Below, piece by piece: positions 63,114 to 64,000 of a DNA stretch of 64,000 nucleotides. Source of the DNA: Halomarina oriensis (lineage in GTDB: Archaea > Halobacteriota > Halobacteria > Halobacteriales > Haloarculaceae); the NCBI RefSeq assembly GCF_009791395.1, contig NZ_WSZK01000011.1, forward strand, positions 1-64,000, written 5' to 3'. Each line of letters opens with the position of its first letter. Within the stretch, counting starts at the first letter, position 1. The position numbers were made by a program, and so were the translations under genes. The notes below the pieces were generated by a model. It was not told the origin of the DNA. It was given only the letters and a program-made list of their open reading frames with translations, and did no database searches.

Positions 63114-63729
63114 ATGATCGGCTTACAGTACGACACCCCCGGTCGAGCGTCGTGAGCTACCTCGGCGGTTCGTTCGGGACGCTTCGCGTGGCGTCGATGA
63201 CCGTAATCGTCGGGCGACCGGGTTTCTGAACACGCTCGGCGACCAGGATTTCCTCAGGGCCGGCAACACGGACGACTTCGAATTCGACAGAATCGTCCCG
63301 TGGCAGACGGCGATTGAGACCGGGAAGGGTGTCGCAATCGATTCGGCCCCGATAGATGTCGGCGAGTTCACCACGGAGTTCACGCTCCACACTGACACGG
63401 AGCGTGGCATGGTAGAAGTACGCGTACTTCCCGAGATCGGTCGGAACTTCGCGGTCCTCGACCCGTTCGACGAGAACGGCAACGAGGCGTCGGTCTTCGA
63501 GACCGACGACGGCATGGTCAAGCGCCCAGTCGTTTCCGACGTAACCTGTTCGACGGTGCCGTTGGAACGAACGGCTCGTCCTGCAGGACACAGAAGACGT
63601 GTGTTGACGGTGGACGCTGTAACACTGGGATTACTGGACACCAAATCCGGCACTGTCGGGGCGGGGACTGCACACGTAATCCAGGTTCGCCTGCTGTCTC
63701 GGGCCGAGCTGTTTCGACTCCCCGTGTAA
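63114..63729 (+). pseudogene. frameshifted gene of unknown family
   Basis: An ATG at 63114 starts MIGLQYDTP but the frame stops after about 13 codons. Removing one C from the C-run at 63136-63140 joins it to a long well-biased frame (PVERRELPRRFVRDASRGVD ... NTDDFEFDRIVPWQTAIETG) that runs to the TAA at 63729. Strong G/C at third positions, and a serine-rich antisense frame, support the plus strand. I do not recognise the family. It may be a real frameshift, a base-call error, or my misreading of a decayed region. Confidence 0.4.
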
Positions 63730-63850
63730 CTGTTGAGTACGTCATCTCCCCTGGTTCATCCACGCGAGTGAGCGACGTTCAGGTATGGAGTTCGATGGGA
63801 GAGACCGCGACGCTCACCTCACGTGCGGCTATCCGTGAAACGCCGACCCG

Positions 63851-64000
63851 TCAGCGAACGGTGGCTGCCGTCGCGAGCGCCGTCGCCGGCTCCCGATACT
63901 GCCGGTACTGCTCGCGTCCCCATTCGACGCTTCGTTCCGTCGTGTTCTCGATGAGCCCGCAGCAGCCGTGACTCGTGTGGACGACGAGGACGACTCGTTG
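63851..64000 (-). CDS. 3' end of a gene cut by the window edge
   Basis: A minus-strand frame enters at 64000 without a start and ends at the TGA at 63851-63853, giving the last 49 residues. It reads QRVVLVVHTSHGCCGLIENT, then EWGREQYRQYREPATALA and ends ATVR. The sequence has a normal haloarchaeal amino-acid pattern and high third-base G/C. The CC pair and the long helix are visible, but I cannot assign a family from a fragment. Confidence 0.65.
   Translation of the reverse strand, partial: QRVVLVVHTSHGCCGLIENTTERSVEWGREQYRQYREPATALATAATVR

Noticed and set aside
63157-63591. 144-aa minus-strand frame with plausible haloarchaeal look
   Set aside because: It is exactly in register with the plus-strand frame at 63114-63729. 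The other antisense frame is serine-rich, as seen opposite real plus genes, so I preferred the plus strand. The choice is not certain.
1-64000. CRISPR array, tRNA or rRNA genes
   Set aside because: I looked for regularly spaced 24-37 bp repeats and for T-arm-like sequences and saw none. A covariance-model scan was not possible here.
1-64000. Intact insertion sequences
   Set aside because: No open transposase gene with DDE or HUH motifs and no flanking terminal inverted repeats with target duplications were seen; only possible decayed fragments at 15.7-16.5 kb.

Overview
The window is haloarchaeal DNA (class Halobacteria). The supporting signs are high G+C, very acidic predicted proteins, many twin-arginine (Tat) signal peptides, TATA boxes placed for leaderless transcripts, an Orc1/Cdc6 initiator with haloarchaeal origin recognition boxes (ORBs), halocyanin, and bacterio-opsin-activator (Bat/HTH_10) regulators. 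A replication origin and a parA module lie within 18 kb of each other, followed by a large catabolic island. This suggests a megaplasmid, a secondary chromosome or a plasmid-derived part of a chromosome. No tRNA, rRNA, CRISPR array or intact insertion sequence was seen.

Layout. 1-3.6 kb: replication origin, with orc1/cdc6 and five ORBs (two beyond the 3' end of the gene, three upstream around an AT-rich stretch). 3.6-15.6 kb: mixed accessory genes, namely an HTH regulator plus small membrane protein, a Tat-exported two-domain multicopper oxidase with a double-domain halocyanin, an MFS transporter, a large Bat-type sensor-regulator with a degenerate receiver domain, a zinc-ribbon miniprotein with glutamate dehydrogenase, a frameshifted DsbA-like gene, and two small regulators. 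15.6-18.1 kb: a 1.3 kb gene desert ending in TGTTCA repeats, then parA and a likely partner gene. 18.5-20.1 kb: a conserved hypothetical and a universal stress protein.

20.2-62.8 kb: a polysaccharide-degradation island of about 42 kb. It holds a formylglycine-generating enzyme with both active-site cysteines and two CxPSR sulfatases; one large Tat-exported and two cytosolic heparinase II/III-type lyases; three exported beta-helix proteins; a DMFase-like exported protein; a polysaccharide deacetylase; a DUF1080 (3-keto-disaccharide hydrolase) protein; a DUF1961-like protein; four Gfo/Idh/MocA proteins; a sugar isomerase; a D-galactonate dehydratase (dgoD); several SDR proteins; a fused 2-oxoacid dehydrogenase E1; a LarA-like protein; a tandem amidohydrolase; and amide-directed enzymes (amidase, nitrilase family, M55 peptidase, RidA). 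No classical glycoside hydrolase, sugar transporter or dedicated regulator was recognised in it.

Working model (inference): a sulfated, uronate-rich and possibly amidated polysaccharide is cut outside the cell by Tat-exported lyases. Oligomers are imported by a transporter encoded elsewhere. Cytosolic sulfatases (activated by the local FGE), deacetylase, lyases and 3-keto (oxidation/elimination) chemistry release monomers, which enter central metabolism through dgoD and the dehydrogenases. 62.8-64 kb holds a probable decayed gene and the 3' end of a gene that runs off the right edge.
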